Shown here one piece after another: positions 61,439 to 64,000 of a DNA stretch of 64,000 nucleotides. The position numbers and the translations under genes are program-made. The stretch's first letter is position 1, and each line of letters opens with the position of its first letter. The notes beneath the pieces were generated by a model, which was not told the DNA's origin, searched no databases, and saw only the letters and a list, made by a program, of their open reading frames with translations. Source of the DNA: Microbacterium capsulatum (lineage in GTDB: Bacteria > Actinomycetota > Actinomycetes > Actinomycetales > Microbacteriaceae); contig NZ_JAVFCB010000001.1 in the NCBI RefSeq assembly GCF_030865425.1, positions 297,482 through 361,481 of the forward strand. Direction: 5' to 3'.

Positions 61439-62692
61439 ATGGGACGAGGCGATGGATCCGGGCGGATCGTCTCGGCGACCGGGGCCGATGACACCGGCGC
61501 GGGGATCCTGCACGTCGACATGGACGCGTTCTACGCGGCGGTCGAGGTGCTGCACGACCCGTCCCTGCGCGGGCTGCCGCTGATCATCGGCGCCCCCGAC
61601 GGCCGCTCGGTGGTCTCCAGCGCGTCGTACGAGGCACGTCGGTACGGCGTGCGCTCCGCCATGCCCGTGGGGCAGGCGATCAGGCTGTGCCCGACGGCGC
61701 GGATCGTCCCGCCCGACTTCACCAGGTACCGGGCGGTGTCCGAGCGGGTGATGGCGATCTTCGAGCAGGTCACGCCGCTCGTCGAGCCGCTGTCGATCGA
61801 CGAGGCCTTCCTCGACGTGCGCGGCGTGCGCCGGCTGTGGGGGAGCCCCGCCACGATCGGCGCGATGGTCCGCGCGCGGGTGCGCGACGAGGTCGGGATC
61901 ACCTGCAGCGTGGGTGCGGCGGCGACCAAGCACGTCGCGAAGATGGCCTCGACCATGGCCAAGCCCGACGGGCTGCTCGTCGTCGCGGAGGCGGACACCC
62001 TCGGCTTCCTCGCCGACAAGCCGGTCCGGGCGATGTGGGGCGTCGGGCCGAAGACCGCCGAGTCGCTCGAGTCCCGCGGCATCCGGCTGATCCGCGACAT
62101 CCGATCCACGCCGGATTCGGCACTCGAGCGCGCGGTCGGCCCCGCGCTCGCGATGCGACTGCGCGACCTCGCGGAGGGGCGCGATCCGCGCAGCGTCGAG
62201 ACCAGCCGGGTGGAGAAGAGCGTCGGGCACGAGGAGACGTTCGAGCACGACGTGTCGGATCCGGACGCGCTCCGCTCCGAGCTGCTGCGGCTGGCCGACC
62301 GGGTCGCCGGGCGTCTCCGGCGGGCGGGCTGGGAGACCGGCACGGTGGCGATCAAGATCCGCTTCGCCGACTTCACCACGGTCAACCGCTCGCAGACCCT
62401 GCCCGAACCGACCTCGGTCGGGCAGCGGATCGGCGACGTCGCGCGAAGCCTGTTCGACGCGATCGACCGCAAGGATCCCATCCGGCTCGTCGGGGTGCGC
62501 GCCGAGCGGCTCTCCCCGGCGGGCGGCGCGCTGGGGCTGTGGGACGAGGACGCGGAGTGGCGTCGCGTCGAGGGCGCCCTGGACAGCGCGCAGGCCCGGT
62601 TCGGATCCGGCATGATCACCCGCGCCCGGCATCTCGGTGCGCAGCACGGCCGGGGTTCCGCTCCGCACCCGCGGGCGCACGGCCTGGACTGA
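61439..62692 (+). CDS. dinB: DNA polymerase IV (Y-family)
   Basis: A 417-residue translesion polymerase. The catalytic carboxylates are in HVDMDAFYAAVE (near residue 27) and SIDEAFLDVRG (near residue 122). The fingers contain SSASYEARRYGVRSAMP. A helix-hairpin-helix (VRAMWGVGPKTAESLESRGI) and the little-finger domain follow. The protein starts with about 20 extra N-terminal residues before the first beta strand. No canonical C-terminal beta-clamp motif of QLSLF type is obvious. The ATG at 61439 is preceded by GAGAAT seven bases upstream and GGGAGA; an upstream in-frame start at 61409 is less likely. No LexA box is seen. Confidence 0.93.
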   Translation: MGRGDGSGRIVSATGADDTGAGILHVDMDAFYAAVEVLHDPSLRGLPLIIGAPDGRSVVSSASYEARRYGVRSAMPVGQAIRLCPTARIVPPDFTRYRAVSERVMAIFEQVTPLVEPLSIDEAFLDVRGVRRLWGSPATIGAMVRARVRDEVGITCSVGAAATKHVAKMASTMAKPDGLLVVAEADTLGFLADKPVRAMWGVGPKTAESLESRGIRLIRDIRSTPDSALERAVGPALAMRLRDLAEGRDPRSVETSRVEKSVGHEETFEHDVSDPDALRSELLRLADRVAGRLRRAGWETGTVAIKIRFADFTTVNRSQTLPEPTSVGQRIGDVARSLFDAIDRKDPIRLVGVRAERLSPAGGALGLWDEDAEWRRVEGALDSAQARFGSGMITRARHLGAQHGRGSAPHPRAHGLD

Positions 62693-62751
62693 CACCGCGC
62701 TGCCCGGCCGGAGGCGGACAGGCACCGGTGGTCGCGGCCCGCGCCGTGGGC

Positions 62752-62757
62752 TAGCGT
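62752..62757 (+). promoter_or_regulatory. -10 element of probable leaderless transcript
   Basis: TAGCGT ends six bases before the ATG at 62764; no ribosome binding site is present. Confidence 0.5.
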
Positions 62758-62763
62758 GGACGC

Positions 62764-63108
62764 ATGCCGAACATCGCACTGGAACTTGGCCGGAACGCCG
62801 CCTCGCTCGGCGTGAAGAGCGCGTACGGCGAGACCCAGGAGGTGGACGGCGCGCAGTTCACCCCGGTCGCGCTGACGCTCTCCGGCTTCGGCGGCGGTGA
62901 CTTCGACGCGAAGAACGTCGGATCCGCGGACGGCGACGCCAGCGGAGGCGGCGGCGGAGGCATCGCGATCCCGCTCGGCGTGTACGTGCGCCGCGAGGAG
63001 GGGCTGCGCTTCGAGCCCAACATCGTCTCGCTGCTTGCGGTCGCCATCCCGTTCGTCTGGGTCGCCGGCCGCGCCCTCTCCCGCATCATCCGTGCCCTCA
63101 AGAAGTGA
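62764..63108 (+). CDS. small GerW/YtfJ-like protein
   Basis: A 114-residue protein. The N-terminal half is polar, the middle is Gly-rich with six consecutive Gly, followed by IAIPLGVYVRREEGLRFEPNIVSLLAVAIPFVWVAGRAL and a basic tail. The Gly-rich turn followed by a valine-rich strand is reminiscent of the GerW/YtfJ sporulation family, also present in non-sporulating actinobacteria with unknown role. The C-terminal hydrophobic stretch may be a membrane helix. The transcript appears leaderless. The following gene probably starts within its last codons. Confidence 0.65.
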   Translation: MPNIALELGRNAASLGVKSAYGETQEVDGAQFTPVALTLSGFGGGDFDAKNVGSADGDASGGGGGGIAIPLGVYVRREEGLRFEPNIVSLLAVAIPFVWVAGRALSRIIRALKK

Positions 63109-63673
63109 CGACCCGTTCGCACGGGCGCTCGACGAGGCGGTCGTGCGGATCAACGCGGCTGTGCGCGCGGTGGAGGCGTCGAACCCCGTCGTCCTGATCG
63201 ACGGTCGCAGCGGCGCCGGCAAGTCCACGCTCGCGCGCCTGCTCGCTGAGCGGTGGCCGCTGCGGGGGACGCCTCAGCTGATCGCCCTCGACTCGATCTA
63301 TCCGGGGTGGGATGGCATGGACGCGGGATCCGACCGCGCCTACGACCAGATCCTCCGTCCGCACGGCCGGGACCTCGTCGGAACCTGGCAGCGCTACGAC
63401 TGGGAGACGGGGGAGTACGCCGAGAACCACGCCGTCGACCCCGCCCGCGGCGTGATCCTCGAGGGCTGCGGCGCGCTCACCCCGCGCGCCGCGCGGATCG
63501 CGGACGTGCGGGTGTGGATGGAGTCGCCGGAGCCGAGCCGCAAGCGGCGTGCGCTCGACCGGGACGGCGACCTGTTCCGGCCGTACTGGGACCGGTGGGC
63601 GGCGCAGGAGGCCCGGCATATCCGCCGGGACACCCCGATCGACCTCGCCACGCTCGTCGTCCCGGTGCCGTGA
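63092..63673 (+). CDS. P-loop NTPase, uridine-kinase-like
   Basis: About 193 residues. Walker A is IDGRSGAGKSTLARLL, some 25-30 residues from the N-terminus. It continues with ALDSIYPGWDGMDAGSDRAYDQI, resembling the substrate region of uridine kinase/phosphoribulokinase-like P-loop kinases, and VILEGCGALTPRAARIADVRVWMESPEPSRKRRALDRDG. The nucleotide or sugar substrate is unknown. The start is uncertain: a GTG at 63092 overlaps the upstream gene by 17 bases, whereas a GTG at 63143 has GAGG five bases upstream. Confidence 0.75.
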   Translation: MPSRSDDPFARALDEAVVRINAAVRAVEASNPVVLIDGRSGAGKSTLARLLAERWPLRGTPQLIALDSIYPGWDGMDAGSDRAYDQILRPHGRDLVGTWQRYDWETGEYAENHAVDPARGVILEGCGALTPRAARIADVRVWMESPEPSRKRRALDRDGDLFRPYWDRWAAQEARHIRRDTPIDLATLVVPVP

Positions 63674-63698
63674 TGCCCGGCGTTCGGACGCGGGCGAC

Positions 63699-64000
63699 TC
63701 AGTGCCCCGACGGCGTGGAGTCGTCGTCTGCGGCGTCGGCGGCCGCGATGAGCACGTCCAGCCGGTAGCCGAGCCAGTCGTACACGCCGAAGCGCGGGTC
63801 CTCCGGATCGTGCTCCTCGCCGGTCTCGATGCCGAGACGCGCTGCGATGATCAGCCGCAGCGCGGCGAGGGTGCGCAGCCACGTGTCCACCTCGGCCGTC
63901 GGGACGACGATCTCGATCGTCTCGGCGTCCCCGTCGAGGAACGGGGCGATCGTCGCTCGCACCACCCGGGCGTCCGTCGCGCGCCGGTCCAGCAGGTCCG
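63699..64000 (-). CDS. DUF2017 family protein (5' end outside window)
   Basis: The frame stays open to the right edge, so only the C-terminal 100 residues are visible. The segment VDTWLRTLAALRLIIAARLGIETGEEHDPEDPRFGVYDWLGYRLDVLIAA matches the C-terminal half of DUF2017, a family of unknown function common in actinobacteria, often next to clpS. Internal GTGs near 63963 could be taken for starts but the upstream residues (DLLDRRATDARVV) fit the family too. Confidence 0.75.
   Translation of the reverse strand, partial: DLLDRRATDARVVRATIAPFLDGDAETIEIVVPTAEVDTWLRTLAALRLIIAARLGIETGEEHDPEDPRFGVYDWLGYRLDVLIAAADAADDDSTPSGH

Noticed and set aside
61439..62692. LexA-controlled dinB
   Set aside because: No GAAC-N4-GTTC type box was found in the upstream region.

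Overview
The window is chromosomal DNA of a very GC-rich actinobacterium, most likely a Microbacteriaceae member close to Microbacterium. The evidence is strong G/C third-position bias, the backbone order cysteine desulfurase - mnmA - ligA - gatC - gatA - gatB - dinB, GlgE-type alpha-glucan metabolism, a tRNA without encoded CCA, and many starts (AUG or GUG) lying 5-7 bases after a TANNNT -10 element, as in leaderless actinobacterial transcripts. The genus is inferred, not proven.

Layout. 1-8171: a trypsin-like HtrA-type protease cut by the left edge, an alpha-toroid protein, a zinc-free alcohol dehydrogenase family oxidoreductase, an EamA-type permease, an ankyrin-repeat lipoprotein, a divergent Lrp regulator / PLP gamma-lyase pair and an MFS transporter. 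8226-16987: a four-gene FtsX/MacB-type ABC exporter (two permeases, two ATPases), a perfect 20-bp-arm palindrome, an ArsR-like regulator and an MFS permease. 17077-26100: a short-chain dehydrogenase, a CtpE-like P-type ATPase, a membrane acyltransferase, a YbaK-type deacylase, aminopeptidase N and a Kef-like antiporter. 26114-28626: a metallo-beta-lactamase-fold gene coupled to an unusual GNAT/ceramidase-like fusion. 28756-30831: a tRNA-Glu(CTC) whose 3' half and terminator are repeated 1.9 kb downstream, bracketing a lower-GC insert with an SdpR-like regulator and a DUF2071 gene; this looks like a remnant of an element integrated in the tRNA.

30911-36676: a DUF1684 gene and a complete dipeptide/oligopeptide ABC importer. 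36683-38334: an ECF sigma factor with a membrane DUF4349 protein that is probably its regulator. 38548-44969: glgX, glgE and glgB for branched alpha-glucan synthesis and trimming. 45114-52140: cysteine desulfurase and mnmA (sulfur donor and tRNA thiolase), a GNAT-AAA ATPase fusion, a secreted SGNH hydrolase and ligA. 52169-64000: a UPF0014/FetB-like permease, a DEAD-box helicase with an RGG-like tail, an acyl-CoA ligase, gatCAB, a TetR-controlled SPW-repeat membrane protein, dinB, a GerW-like small protein, a P-loop kinase-like protein and a DUF2017 gene cut by the right edge.

Most genes are housekeeping or generic transport. The least ordinary parts are the tRNA-Glu island, the two GNAT fusions, the palindrome upstream of the ArsR-like gene, several intergenic inverted or tandem repeats, and an apparent excess of the hexamer GGATCC.
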